Shown here piece by piece: positions 44,871-56,779 of a stretch of 64,000 nt of DNA; position 1 is the first letter of the stretch, and every line of letters begins with the position of its first letter. Source of the DNA: Macrotis lagotis (taxonomy: Eukaryota > Chordata > Mammalia > Peramelemorphia > Peramelidae); assembly GCF_037893015.1 (NCBI RefSeq), contig NC_133665.1, forward strand, positions 41,244,537-41,308,536, read 5' to 3'. Position numbers and translations under genes: made by a program. The notes under the pieces were generated by a model that made no database searches, was not told the DNA's origin, and saw only the letters and a list, made by a program, of their open reading frames with translations.

Positions 44871-44883
44871 ATAAATATCAGTT

Positions 44884-45020
<137 letters not shown>

Positions 45021-45104
45021 TAAAATGGAGAATAAATTATTTGGACTGAAGTGTCACTGAAGAGGAAGGCAAAGGGCAAATGTGAGAAGAGAGTGAGTAT
45101 AACT

Positions 45105-45235
45105 TAACCTTTGTTTTCCTCACTATCCTCAGTTGTAAAATGAGGATAAAATCAGTGCCTACCTACCAAAAGGTTGTGATGAGGTTCAAATGAGATATTT
45201 GTAAAGCACTTAGCATGGTGCCTGATTTACTTTCA
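45105..45235 (+). mobile_element. MIR-like SINE tail
   Basis: 'ctcagttgtaaaatgaggat', 'tgtgatgaggttcaaatgag' and 'aaagcacttagcatggtgcc'. An (ATT)n run follows. Confidence 0.65.
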
Positions 45236-45329
45236 TTATTATTATTATTATCAATCGTGGATAACTGCTACAAGGACATATGGTTTGCTTGGATAGTATG
45301 GTTAGCTTGGTTAAGTCACAAAATGACAC

Positions 45330-46130
45330 AGAATCTTTAAAGGACATTTTGTCCAAGCTGTGCCTAAATGGATTTACTTCTTCAAAATCTCAAAGTAGTC
45401 ATCAAGCTTTTCTTAGAGTACCATCAGTAGAAGGAATCCATTCCCTCCTTTCATAGTCCTTTCTACTTTTAGATATTCTACATATTAGGAAGTTTTTTTC
45501 TTCTATCTAGCTGAAATGTATCTCTATACTCTGGGCTTGTTGCTCCTAATTCTGTTCTCTGGGGACAAGTAGAATGATCATCATTCTTCTTATATGTGAT
45601 AGTTCTTCAAATATTTGAAGATAACTATACCCCTGCTGTTCCTTCTACATTCCCTCCTCAAATCTTTTCTCATTCAGTTTAGACATCTCCAGTTCCTTCA
45701 ACTGAGGAACATTCATGGTATTATCTCCATGACCTTCACCATTCTTTTCGTCCCTTTTCTGGACATCTTTCATCTTAATTTCATCTTTCCTTAAGTGAGG
45801 CACCACAAACCAAAACCATGACTCCAGACTGAGTGACCAGAGCATAGTATATAGTAGGACCATCTTCTTCTTAAATGTTGCTATACTTTTCAAATCTGTC
45901 AAAGTTTCATTAGCTTGGCAGAGGAGATATCTAATATACCACATTCATTGATAAATAACAAACCTGCAGTTCATTAAAACCTCCAGATCTTTTTCAGAGA
46001 ATTTAGTAGTAGCCATACTTCCTTCATCTTGTACCTACAAAGTCAGTTTTTAAAAATGAAACTATTAGTTTTTACATTTATCTATGTTATAAGAGGTCAC
46101 CTAGTAGTCTATCCTGTTAAGGATTTTTTT
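45330..46130 (-). mobile_element. CR1/L3 LINE, 3' region, reverse
   Basis: Long reverse copy: 'ggaatccattccctcctttc', 'ttctctggggacaagtagaa', 'ttcaaatatttgaagataac', 'cagttccttcaactgaggaa' and 'gaccagagcatagtat'. The minus frame at 45645-45944 lies in it and is interrupted. Confidence 0.7.
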
Positions 46131-47505
46131 GATTTTGACTTTACCCACCTACCTTGCTCTTATCTGAAAATCTGATAACTCTTTTCACATAGTCTTCTTC
46201 TCTGAGAATGAGGACAGAGTATACTCTTCGGGGATAACCATAGGGGAAAGATAGAGAACCAGAAGTCTCAAGATGGTCAGAGTTTAGTAGATAAGTTGAA
46301 ACTCTAGACCTGGAGATACAAATCTGTGAATCCTCAGAAAAATTACAATGTAATTTTCTATGTATGTATCACACAATCTCTGTACTCAACTCCCACCTCC
46401 TCCATACTATTCAGAGATGAGCAGAATAGAGCAGAGCAACATGATGACAGACAGATGAACAGGCAATAGTCACTCTGAAAGCAAAGGCTCATTTCAGCTC
46501 AGGCTACCATCCAGCCCAGAAGAAAAAAATATACAATTTTTTAAAATCAGAGTTTTAAAATTTAAATTTGGTTTTACATTCAACTGATATACATATATAT
46601 ATGCATGCACTTGTAGCTCAAACAAGAAAAATAATCCTACACAAAGCTATTCTAAATTATGTTAAAACTCAAAGATATCATGGCATAAGAATTATAAATT
46701 CAAATTATATGACATTTGAAACAATGGGATCATATTACCTAGTAAAGGGAAAAAATTTGTAAACAGGTCACATCAGGTCTTGGATTATGTTAGAGAACCC
46801 AATCTTATAGGGTTCCCAGGAGACTGAGCTATAGTATAACCTAATAGTTTACATTTTTCCTATCTAACTGACTGAAAGGTTATTTAATTTTTGTTTAAGA
46901 AATACATTCTTTATTTATAACTAAAAGAGTTAAAAATTCAAAAACACATAGGTTGTTTTTCTAAAGGTAAATTCTATGTGTCTGCTATTGAAAAAACATA
47001 TTCAGAATACATACACTTGTGTTTTGGTTTAAATGTCTAGGGTTTGGGGCTGATTTTTGTTGTCCTCATATTGCACAAGGATAGATTTCCTAAATATAAT
47101 TTATTGAGTTAGAGATGGTGGCCTCCAATTGACTTCACAAGTATTTGTTTCATTTCACTGGGGAAACAAAATAACCAGACTGTTTTCTGATGTAGTCGGA
47201 AAAAAACACAACAACAACCTGAAATAGATTTTTTTAAAAACTTGGTTCTTTACAAAGTGAATGAATACTTTTAAAAAATGAAGCTCATGTGTAAGTTTTG
47301 AAGAGTTTGCATTAAGGTTATTTCAGACCATAAGAATTTATATCTTATAAAGAAGTATCCCTGATGAGTGCTTTAAACTGTCAAAATTATTTTATTTCAA
47401 TTAAATTCATCTAGTTTCTATTCCAATATAAGAGTAAGAAGTCTCACAAGTTCTAGAATATACAGTTTTCAAGAATATGGTACAATATAATGAAACTGGA
47501 CTTTG
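46131..47505. other. Unassigned sequence
   Basis: No gene or repeat recognised; AT-rich. Confidence 0.45.
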
Positions 47506-47519
47506 ATTCAGAAGACCTG

Positions 47520-47750
47520 AGTTATTTTTCAATTAAGTCTGATTCTTCATAACCCTTTCTGGGGTTTTCTTAGCAAAGATTCCGGAGTGGTCTGCTATTT
47601 CCTTCTCAAGTACATTCTATAGATAAAGATATTGAAGCAAACAGGATTAAGTGACTTGCCCAAGTAATAAGTGTCTAAGATCAGATTTGAATTCAAGAAA
47701 ATGAGTCTTCCTTACTCTAGGCCTAGCACTCCATCCACTGTTACTGCCTA
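47520..47750 (-). mobile_element. MAR/MIR-like SINE inserted in an older SINE
   Basis: 'tctggggttttcttagcaaa', 'ttgaagcaaacaggattaag' and 'ctagcactccatccactgtt' define it. GAAGACCT at 47510-47517 and 47757-47764 may be the target-site duplication. Older MIR-like text lies on both sides. Confidence 0.65.
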
Positions 47751-47930
47751 AATTGGAAGACCTAGATTTTAATCCTTGCTCTTAAGCTTGTTATCTTCTA
47801 ACTAAGAAAGTAGGCAAGCCAGTTTAGCTGCAAAGCACTTGAGAGATATAGGACTGTGGGATATGTTCCTAGCAAATCAATGAGTACCATCATCTTTACC
47901 ACTTCTCCTCCTGATAGAAATAGTCAAGGA

Positions 47931-48082
47931 GGGCAACTAGATGGCACAGTGAAGAGAGTATCCTGCCCTGGAATCAGGAGGACCTGAATTCAAATATGAC
48001 CTCAGACACTTAATAATTGCCTAGCTATGTGACCTTGAGCAAGTCACTTAACCCCATTGTCTTAAATAAATAAAATTTAAAA
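47931..48082 (+). mobile_element. SINE-A
   Basis: Perfect 13-bp target-site duplication AAATAGTCAAGGA at 47918-47930 and 48083-48095. Confidence 0.94.
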
Positions 48083-48095
48083 AAATAGTCAAGGA

Positions 48096-48558
48096 CATGA
48101 CAACTCAGAGCTTTGGGAACTGCATTGGTCTCAAAACCACTGACCCTGCTTTCAGATTGCTATCCACAACTTATTATTGAAGGCATCCCTCATTGTGAAG
48201 AATAGGCTTATTTTCTTCTCCACAATTACCAGTTGTCACCAATTAGTCAGTAAGCTCAAGAGCTCCAGTTCTCCCAGATCACTGATCAGACTTCCAATTC
48301 AACCACTGTAGCCTTCATAGCAAGAACAGTCCCTGTTAATATGTGACTTTGACACTGCTTCTAGGCATTCTCAAATCTCTGCTTATTATGCAGACATAGC
48401 TAACACAGAGTTAGAAATAAAAGTTTTTACCTCCAAAGTCCTTGACACTATCAAATGGTTCAACATTAAAAATAGATGTGAATATCAGTTAGAAATACCA
48501 CTAAAACAGATGCATTTCCATCTCCTTTGCCACTGCAATCAAAGGATCTTTGGGCATA
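48096..48558. other. Unassigned sequence
   Basis: No element recognised. Confidence 0.45.
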
Positions 48559-48894
48559 AACTGTCTTTCTTTTATACTCATATCCACAGGCCTTAGCACA
48601 GTGGTTTGTACATAGTAAGTACTTATTTGTTCATTCATTCATTCATTCATTCATTCATTCATTCATTCATTCTATATATCCAGGTGACTCTGGAAAAGTT
48701 ATTTAACCTCTCTGAAATAGATGACCCCTTCCAACTCAAGATCTGTGAAACCATGAAATATGAAGATAGATTTCTTGGGATCATGGGATCATAGATTTAG
48801 AGCTGAGAGGGACTTTTGAAATCCATTCACAAATCTTCATTTTCCATGTGAAGAAATTGAAGCCCATAGTAACTAGTGAAACTAGGATTCAAAT
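48559..48894 (+). repeat. Local direct duplication, source copy
   Basis: A composite of an L2 3' tail ('cacagtggtttgtacatagt'), a (CATT)n run at 48630-48670 and two MIR-like pieces. The whole composite recurs at 50038-50368 at roughly 96% identity by eye. Confidence 0.92.
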
Positions 48895-49089
48895 GAAGTG
48901 TTTTGACTCCAAATTTTTCTCTCTTTCATTTTTAGGAATTCTCTGAGAAAGAAATCAGTACGCTGAAATTGCTAACAGACATATAAATGAGCTTAACTGT
49001 CAGTTAAATCTTAACCTCGATCTCAAAAATGTCTTGAGATTACACATATGTAGTCATGTAACAAAGATGTTCTCTAGGACTTTGAAGTC

Positions 49090-49440
49090 CATTAAGATCC
49101 AGATACAATAATTGACTTCCTGCTCCTCTAACTTGAGACTCTCTACTTTCTATCTCTGTGCTATTGCAGTGGGTGTTCCCCATTCCTGGAATAATCTTCC
49201 CCCTGCCACTTTTGCCTCATATTTTTCCTGGCTTCCCTCTCTTTTGAGATTACCTTCTGTTTATACTATTGTTTAGCTCTCTGTCCCCCCATGCTTGGAA
49301 TGCTGCACCTTCTCATCTCCATCCTCTGACTTCCCAGACATCCTTAACAAAAAAATACATCTTTTACAGGAAGCCCTCCTTGCTCTTAATTCCAGTGCCT
49401 TTCCTCTGTTAATTATTTCCTATTTTTCCTACATATAGGT

Positions 49441-49489
<49 letters not shown>

Positions 49490-49539
49490 TACATGTTGTT
49501 TCCTCTTTGGACTGTAAGCTTCTTAAGGAAAGGGATAGT
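49090..49539 (+). mobile_element. L2 LINE 3' region, first part of a split copy
   Basis: 'ctcatttttcctggcttccc'-like text, 'tttacaggaagccctccttg', 'cagtgcctttcctctgttaa' and 'ctgtaagcttcttaaggaaa' are in L2 order. A (TA)n tract lies at 49441-49484. It resumes at 52974. Confidence 0.85.
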
Positions 49540-50037
49540 CTTTTGCTTCTTTTTTGGAAATATTTTTTCCAATTATATGTAAAGATAATTTTCAACATTT
49601 GTTTTTATAATATTTTCAGTTCCAATTTTTTTCTCCCTCTCTTTCTTCCACCCTTCCTCCACAAGTGGCAAGCAATCTGATATAGGTTACACATATACAA
49701 TCATGTAAATATATTTCCACATTAGTTATGTTGTGAAAGAAGAAACAACAAAAGATAAAATCCATGAAAAGCAAAAAACAAAAAAGTGAAAATAATATGT
49801 TTTGATGTTCATTCAAACTCTTTAGTTCTTTCTCTGAATGAGGATAGCATTTTCCATCCTGAGTCTTCTGAAATTGTCATTAATCAATGTATTGCTGAGA
49901 AGAGCTAAGTCAATCATAGGTGACCACTACACAATGTTACTGTTATTGTGTTCAGTGAATATGATCTGAATATGATTACTTCCCTTAAGAGTCAGTTCTG
50001 GTAAGTCTTTCCAGGCTTTTCTGAAATCAGCATGTTC

Positions 50038-50368
50038 AACTGTCTTTCTTTTATACTCATATCCATATGACTTAGCACAGTGGTTTGTACATGTAAGTAC
50101 TTATTTGTTCATTCATTCATTCATTCATTAATTCATTCATTCATTCTGTATATCCAGGTGACTCTGGGAAAGTTATTTAACCTCTCTGAAATAGATGACC
50201 CCTTCCAACTCAAGATCTGTGAAACCATGAAATATGAAGATAGATTTCTTGGGATCACGGGATCATAGATTTAGAGCTGAAAGGGACTTTGGAAATCCAT
50301 TCACAAATCCTCATTTTACATGTGAAGAAATTGAAGCCCATAGTAACTAGTGAAACTAGGATTCAAAT
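50038..50368 (+). repeat. Local direct duplication, inserted copy
   Basis: Copy of 48559-48894 lying inside the L1 3' region. L1 text stops at 'atcagcatgttc' and resumes at 'ttcttctagtacaataataa'. No target-site duplication and no A-tail are visible, so this is not a retrotransposition product. Confidence 0.9.
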
Positions 50369-50468
50369 TTCTTCTAGTACAATAATAATCCATTCCCTAA
50401 TTGAGGGCATTTCCTCAATTTCCAATTCTTTGCCATCACATAAAGAGCTGCTATAAGTATCTCAAGAG

Positions 50469-50515
<47 letters not shown>
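50469..50515. repeat. (CA)n microsatellite
   Basis: About 23 CA units, then ATATATGTGTGTGT. Confidence 0.95.
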
Positions 50516-50520
<5 letters not shown>

Positions 50521-51429
50521 GTGTGTGTCTTTTTATATCTTTGGGGTATAGACTTAGTAGTGTATTATTAGATCTAAGAATGTGCACAATTTTATAGCTC
50601 TTTGGACATAGTTCCAAATGGCTCTCCAGAATGGCAGGATCAGTTGTCAATTCAATGGTGTATTAGTGTCCCAATTTTCCCATATCTTCACTAATTATCA
50701 TTTTTCTTTTCAGTCATGTCAGTCTATCTGATAAATGTGAGATAGTATCTCAGAGTTGTTTTAATTTGCATTTCTCTAATCAATAGTTATTTAGAGAATT
50801 TTAAATGACTATAAATAACTTCAAGTTCTTCATCTAAAAACAACCTGTTCATATCCTTTGACCATTTATAAATTGGGAAATGGCTTGTACTCTTATAAAT
50901 TTTACTCAGTTCTCTATACATTTTTCTCCCTTCTATTACCTCCAATATACCCTTTCCCCATCTTCTTTCCCTTCTACTTCCCCATAGGGTAAGAAATTTC
51001 TTTAGCTAACTATGTATATCATTCTCTCTTTGAACTAATACTCTGGGTTCAAACAATGCTCACCCCCCCCCCAAGTTTCTTTCCCTGTACTGTAATAAAT
51101 TTTTCATGCCTCTCCATTTGACATAATTTACCCTATTCCTCTTCCCTCTTTCCTCTTCTCCCAGTACAATCCTCTTTTTTTAATCCCTTAATAATTTTTT
51201 TTATTACATGGAAGTCACCTTATACTCACACCCTCTGTAGAAATATACTCTTTCTAACTGCCTTAAGAGAGATATAGTTATTAAAAGTTACAAGTGTCAT
51301 CTTCTATGCCAAGATGTAAACAAGTTAATTAATTCAATACCATGATTTTTTTCTTTCCTGTTTACCATTTTATGCTTTTCTTGAAACTTGTATTTGAAGA
51401 TTAAAATTTCTCTTCAACTTTGTCTTTCA

Positions 51430-52327
51430 TCAGGAAAGTTTAAAATCCCCTATATCATTAAATATCTATCTTTTACCCTGGAAGATCATGCTCAATTTTT
51501 TTGGGTAGTTGATTCTTGGTTGTAATCCTAGCTCCTTTGCCTTCTGGAATGTCATATTCCAAACCCTGCAGTGTTTTAATGTAGAAATTTCTAAATCCTG
51601 TGTAAGCTTGACTGTGGTTCCTTGATATTTGAATTGTTTCTTTCTTGCTGCATGTAGTGTTTTCTCCTAGGCTTTTAGCTCTGGAATTTGACAACACTAT
51701 TCCTTGGAGTTTTTATTTTGAAATCTATTTCAGTGATTGGTTTATTTTTACAATGACTATTTTACCCTCTGATTCTATTATATTAGGGCCGTTTTCTTTG
51801 ATAATTTCTTGAATATGCTGTCCAGACTTTTTTCAAGTAATCCAATGATTCTGATATCATCCTCCTGGATCTCTTTTCCCAGTCAGTTGTTTTTCTAATG
51901 AAGTATATTACATTTTCTTCTATTTCTTTTTGTTCTTTTGATTTTGTTCAACTGATTCTTAATTTCATATAGGCCATTAGCTTCTTCTTGCCCAATTCTA
52001 ATTTTTAAGGAATTCTTTTCTTTGGTGAGCTTTTATATCTTCCTCCATTTGACCAATTCTACTTCGAAAGGAGTTGGTTTCTTCAATGGATTTTTTTCTC
52101 TATTTACCCAATTCTATTTTTAAGGAAGTTTTTTCTTCAAATTTTATTCTTTGTTTTCCAAGCTGTTGACTCCTTTTTTTCATAATTTTTTTTGCATAAC
52201 TCTTATTTCTTTTCCCAATTTTCCTTCTCTCTTACTTAATTTTTAAATCCTCTTTGAGTTCTTCCAAGAGGACCTTTTGAACTTGAGATCAATTCATATT
52301 CCCCTTTGATGCTTCACAAATAGTCAT
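51430..52327 (-). pseudogene. ORF1 of the HAL1-like L1, decayed
   Basis: The likely start is the ATG at 52325-52327. The minus strand reads coiled-coil sequence from about 52280 to 51900. The C-terminal domain follows (SKKETIQISRN..., GLEYDIPEGKG) to about 51440. In-frame stops and frameshifts are present. Confidence 0.75.
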
Positions 52328-52936
52328 TTTGACATCACTGTCCTCTTCTGAGTTTGAGTTTGTATCTTCCCTTCCATAATAGTAATCTGTGGTTGGGGGC
52401 TCTTTTCTGTTTTGTGCTCATTTTTTAAAATTTGAACTCTGTTCCTGGGGCACAGGGGTACTGTCTCAAGTTTCTTATACTTAGGGCTAGGGGCTTTATC
52501 ACTGACTTTCTATATTAGGGCTTCTGGAGCTGGTTGCTTGCTTATTGAACTTGGGACAACTGGTCTAGTCATGCCTGTTGTGCCTCAGGTTATGGGGCTG
52601 GCAATTTGCCTGCTATACTAAGACTGAAAGTCTCACAGCTAACCTGCAATGTCATTGACTTGCTGAGCTCAGACATGGGGTCTAGGATTCTGATCTGTGC
52701 TGTGGCTAAGAGCTGCCTGCTGGTTTGCCTGAACACTGCTTACACTGGGTTCTGCTCCCCTTTTACCTAAGTAAGCCAGACCTTTCCTGAAGCCCTTTTA
52801 AGTTGTCTTGGGGCTAGAAAATTTTTTCAGTCTGTCTGCTTCTGGATTCTGTCACTCCAGAATTCTTTTAAAGATGATTTAATTTTGTTTCAGAGGGAAA
52901 CTGAGTAGAGCTCAGGCAACTTCTCTGCTTCTCTTT

Positions 52937-52945
52937 GCCATCTTT
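52937..52945 (-). promoter_or_regulatory. YY1-like site at the HAL1-like 5' end
   Basis: GCCATCTTT, reading AAAGATGGC on the sense strand, lies about 13 bases from the 5' end. One base weaker than the other two sites. Confidence 0.45.
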
Positions 52946-52973
52946 ACTCTTCCCCTCCTTTTGCCTCTTTTTG

Positions 52974-53045
52974 TATCTTCAATGCTTAACATATGGCCTA
53001 GGTAAATAAACTCAATAAATATTGATTGACTGACTGACTAGTTAA
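52974..53045 (+). mobile_element. L2 LINE 3' end, continuation
   Basis: 'atcttcaatgcttaacatat' then 'ctcaataaatattgattgac' completes the L2 interrupted at 49539. Confidence 0.85.
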
Positions 53046-54195
53046 ATGAGTCATTTCAAATCCCCAGACTCTCCACCTTCCATCATTTCCCATTAACTGA
53101 CAGAATTCTTAAATATGTTTTGAATGAATATACTTTCAAAGTCTGTGTTGGATGAGAAATGTCAAATGACAGTTTAGGCTCATCCCTGTGTTTGGGCTTG
53201 AAGTTCTGTCATAAGACTACACTATAGAGGGCATTATGGTACTTCAGGTGAAACAAAAACAATTTATAGAAGGAATATTTCTTTACACAGTGTTTATCTG
53301 AGAGCCCAAAAGAGTTTCCAAAAAAACTTTTCACAGCTTGCCAAGAAAGATTTCTATTCTGCTAAATCCTCATTACAAAAAAATTCTATTTAAATATCAT
53401 GGCAATATTCCTCAAATAAAAGGTACAGCATTATCCAGAAAGTTGAAATATAAAATGATTTAGAATGGAACCCACAGGGCATATTCCATTCTTTGTGCCT
53501 GAGGGCTTATGGAACTCCCCACAAATGCCTCTACTAACAACAAATTAAGTTAAAAGCTTCAAAATTCTGCTTTTCTTGAAGTTTTACCCAAACATATTTT
53601 TTAGAATGATTTAAAAAAAGTCATTCTCATATTTCTCCCACTTCTATGATTTGAAAACAGGTTAGAAGTGGGAGAAAGTTCAAAAAGAATTTGTGCTGAT
53701 TTTATGTAGAAATTGAGTCATCCAGTAGGTGCAGTTTTGTTTTGTTTTGTTTTGTTTTGGGGAAATGCTTGTCATTTTTCTTATCAAATGGTATTTATTG
53801 AGCTTTTATCACCTACTGCAGATAATAACAAAGAGCTAAGATGACCACTGACTTGGACTAAGGTACTTTCAACAAAGAATTCTTCAACAATGGATCCTTC
53901 TTTATTTCCAATCCTGTTTGACTGTAGATTCAGATACTCACTTACCTTTACACCAGAAGAAGAAGAAGAAGGCAGGGGAATCATACAATTTGACAACAAA
54001 ACTGAGGGAGTCTAATATTATAACTTCTGAAGAATGTAGTTATAACCACAAAAACTGACATTTACTCAAACTTCTAAAGAGGTTTATAATGCACTATCTA
54101 TCAAGCTATAGATATAAGTATAGCTAGATATATGTATGTCTAAATCTATATACACAGAGAGCTGATTGAGCCTCACTATAACCCTATTATTATTA
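53046..54195. other. Mostly unassigned; (TTTTG)n at 53735-53759
   Basis: A five-unit TTTTG run is clear. No other element or gene recognised. Confidence 0.5.
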
Positions 54196-54199
54196 ATTT

Positions 54200-54370
54200 T
54201 GTTGTTGTTCAGTCGTGTCAGACACCATTTGGGATATTCTTGGCAAAATCTGGAGTGATTTGCCATTTTCTTTTCTGGTTCATTTTATAGCTGAGGAATA
54301 GAGGCAAATTGAGTTGTGACTTACACAGGGTCACAATTAGTAATTGTCTAGGGTCTCCCAAGTCACATAA
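54200..54370 (-). mobile_element. MAR/MIR-like SINE, reverse
   Basis: 'gttgttcagtcgtgtcagac', 'ggcaaaatctggagtgattt' and 'gaggaatagaggcaaattga' match the copies at 2085-2260 and 47520-47750. Confidence 0.65.
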
Positions 54371-54694
54371 CTGATTATAAAGGTTTTCAGAGAGGTCTTG
54401 AGAGTTACCTTGTATAACTTCTTCTGACCACCACATGAATGCCTGTTTTATGTGATTTTTCTATAATCAGTCTTCTAGGCAAATATACATTTGACATTTG
54501 AACAATGTGACCAGCCTATCACAGTTGTGATTTATGCAGCAGAGTTTGAATGCTAGACTGTTTAGCTTCAGAGAGAACCTTGGTATCTGGTACCTTATTT
54601 TGTCACATGAGCTTCAGAATCTAAGGCAATTCAAAAGAATATGATTCTGTTTCTTGGCACGTTCCTGCCTGCGCATCTCAAAAGTTGTCTCCTC

Positions 54695-54835
54695 GGGGCA
54701 GCTAGGTGGTGCAGTGGATAGAGCACCGGCCCTGGAGTCAGGAGTACCTGAATTCAAATCCAGCCTCAAACACTTAATACTAGCTTTGTGGCCTTGGGCA
54801 AGACATTTAACCCCATTGCCTTGCAAAAACTAAAA
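54695..54835 (+). mobile_element. SINE-A
   Basis: Perfect 15-bp target-site duplication AAAAGTTGTCTCCTC at 54680-54694 and 54836-54850. Confidence 0.96.
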
Positions 54836-55095
54836 AAAAGTTGTCTCCTCTATGAAGCCCTCTTTGATTCTTCTTGTTGAAACAACATTTTGCCTCAGAC
54901 AGTGTTTTCCAGCTAAAATATGCTTATTTTGCATTATTTTATATTATAGCTATTTAAGTTTATAACTTATCCCCTTAGTGTATTATAAGCTCCATGAAGA
55001 CAGAGACTATTTCTTATTAATACATTATATTTTCTCCTGGTATCTTTCATACTACTTTGTCCACACTAGGTATTTAATAACTATTTACTCAATGA
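54836..55095 (+). mobile_element. L2 3' region
   Basis: 'tctatgaagccctctttgat', 'ttataagctccatgaagaca' and 'cacactaggtatttaataac' in L2 order. The SINE at 54695 landed at its left edge. Confidence 0.65.
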
Positions 55096-55124
55096 ATGAA
55101 CAAATAAATTATATTAAGAAAATG

Positions 55125-55345
55125 CAACTTTCAGAGGAAGGAGCATTTGCTTCCAGGGACAGGATTAAAGAAAGCTCCATAGAGAAGATTAAATTTATGA
55201 TGGGTCTTAAAGGACAGATGGAGCAAGGAGAGTATAGGATTTCTCAGCAAGAGGAAATCATGAGCAAAGGCAAGGAAGCACAGAGCAAGAAGAGGTTAGA
55301 TAAGTTGGAAAATATGAGTAGAATTTATTATGTTTGATGAGAAGA
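55125..55345 (-). mobile_element. L2 ORF2 fragment, reverse
   Basis: 'gatgggtcttaaaggacaga' and 'aaatcatgagcaaaggcaag' are reverse-L2 phrases. Confidence 0.55.
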
Positions 55346-55629
55346 GTGGGAGACATGAGTAGAAATATGTTGAATATGAGGTCCTTGTTTTCTGACCTTG
55401 CTGCATGGTTGCTTGGATATTCTATGCCCCTGGGGTCATGCACATATGAATAGTTGATAATGATTCAGATTTTATGAGAATGGTTTGTCTTTTTTCTCAG
55501 AATTCTCATCCTGAGTTCCCTAACACTGTCAAGGAAAATAGGGATCAGAAAAGCAAATTATTGCAAAAGGGCTGGTAAAGCTAAGAGGAATTATCTTTTG
55601 GCACTTCAATTCATGCATAGGAGAAAACT

Positions 55630-55720
55630 AAGAAGGTTTTAGGAAGGACTTTAACAAGCTGGAGAGCATCCAGAGGAAGACAACCAGGATGATGAATATG
55701 AAAACTGACTCAGGAGTAAG
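55630..55720 (+). mobile_element. CR1/L3 fragment
   Basis: 'aagctggagagcatccagag' then 'gaagacaaccaggatgatga' is a well kept CR1/L3 block. Confidence 0.7.
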
Positions 55721-55779
55721 GGGCTTCTATTGTAGGGGTAATATTGACAACTGATAGTACATCCTATTTCACTTATAAA

Positions 55780-55885
55780 TTCTAAGTTCTTTGAGGGTTG
55801 GGATAGACTCCTATCTTATCTTTGTATCTATATCATCTAATAGAGCACCTTACAAACATTTCATAAATGACTTGAATTGAATCAT
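55780..55885 (+). mobile_element. L2 3' fragment
   Basis: 'ctaagttctttgagggttgg' then 'agagcaccttacaaacattt'. Short. Confidence 0.5.
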
Positions 55886-56440
55886 TGAATTGAGAAAATA
55901 AATTCGTGCCCAATTTTTTGAAGGACTTTGAAGGACTTTCTTTTTTCATTTTCATGATTTAAAGGAAGCAGAACTAGGACCCTTAGATAAAAATTATGGG
56001 AAAGCACCCTTTATATTTTGGAAACAATTATTAGTTAAATTAGTTAAAGTTGCTTAATGAAGATCTACCTTGAAAGGCAGTGAAGATCTTTGCCAGGGAG
56101 GTTGTAGAGGGGATTCACACTTCCAGATGATTTCCATTAGATTTCTTACCTCTGAGATATCTATGATAGATGCTTGTAAATAACTACTATAAGGTATATA
56201 GATGTGTAATTTCCTATACTCTGGGGGGCTAGTTCCCTTTTTTGACTTAAATGTAGACATTTAAATAAAGTATTAAAATATCTAAGTATCTAAGTAAGAA
56301 ATCTTTGGATAGGATATAACTTGGGGTTGCTTTTAACTACTGGGGCTCTGTTTCATAAGTAATATAGACCTTTATTTAGCATAAAATTCTTTTTTTAACA
56401 TATGTTCAACATTGTTTGACTATTTTGAATTTCCAATAAA
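55886..56440. other. Unassigned sequence
   Basis: No gene or repeat recognised. Confidence 0.45.
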
Positions 56441-56444
56441 TTTT

Positions 56445-56525
56445 CAATTTTATACTCCAAGAGCACTTAGCACAATGCTGAGCAGAGAGAAAACACTCAA
56501 TAAATAGCCACTGAATTGAACTGAA
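56445..56525 (+). mobile_element. L2 3' end
   Basis: 'gcacttagcacaatgctgag' then 'acactcaataaatagccact'. Confidence 0.55.
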
Positions 56526-56779
56526 ATAAGAAAAAAGAGAACTCAAGTAAATCAAAATGTAATTTCTCACACTAACCTAAACAATACCTCTGATGCAAAT
56601 CCAGAACTTCCTTCAATTTATTCCAAAATATCATTAGTGATATTCCTTAATGAAATCATGGTCTGCATTCCAAAAGTTCATTAAGGTCATTATTTGGAAC
56701 TAAGAAATAATTTTGTCAGATGATTTGGTGGAAAGAGTATTTTCCCTCAATTAGAACTTCTTTCTTTCTATTCTATTAA

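Larger units (their letters stand above)
49556..52957 (-). mobile_element. ORF2-deleted L1 (HAL1-like), inserted in L2
   Basis: Target-site duplication CTTTTGCTTCTTTTTT (49540-49555) and CTTTTGCCTCTTTTTG (52958-52973). The L2 reads on across it. The 5' end (AAGATGGC motif at 52937-52945), ORF1, spacer, a short ORF2 C-terminal piece and the 3'UTR are present in order. At about 50930 the ORF2 end joins spacer sequence directly, so endonuclease and RT are missing. It contains a duplicated segment (50038-50368) and a (CA)n tract (50470-50515). Confidence 0.85.

Noticed and set aside
48630..48670. CRISPR-like short regular repeats (CATT)n
   Set aside because: A simple 4-base microsatellite without spacers, in a mammalian genome; its second appearance at 50107-50145 is due to the local duplication.
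54978..55337. 119-codon plus-strand frame as a gene
   Set aside because: It joins an L2 3' tail to an L2 fragment on the opposite strand, so the frame is accidental.
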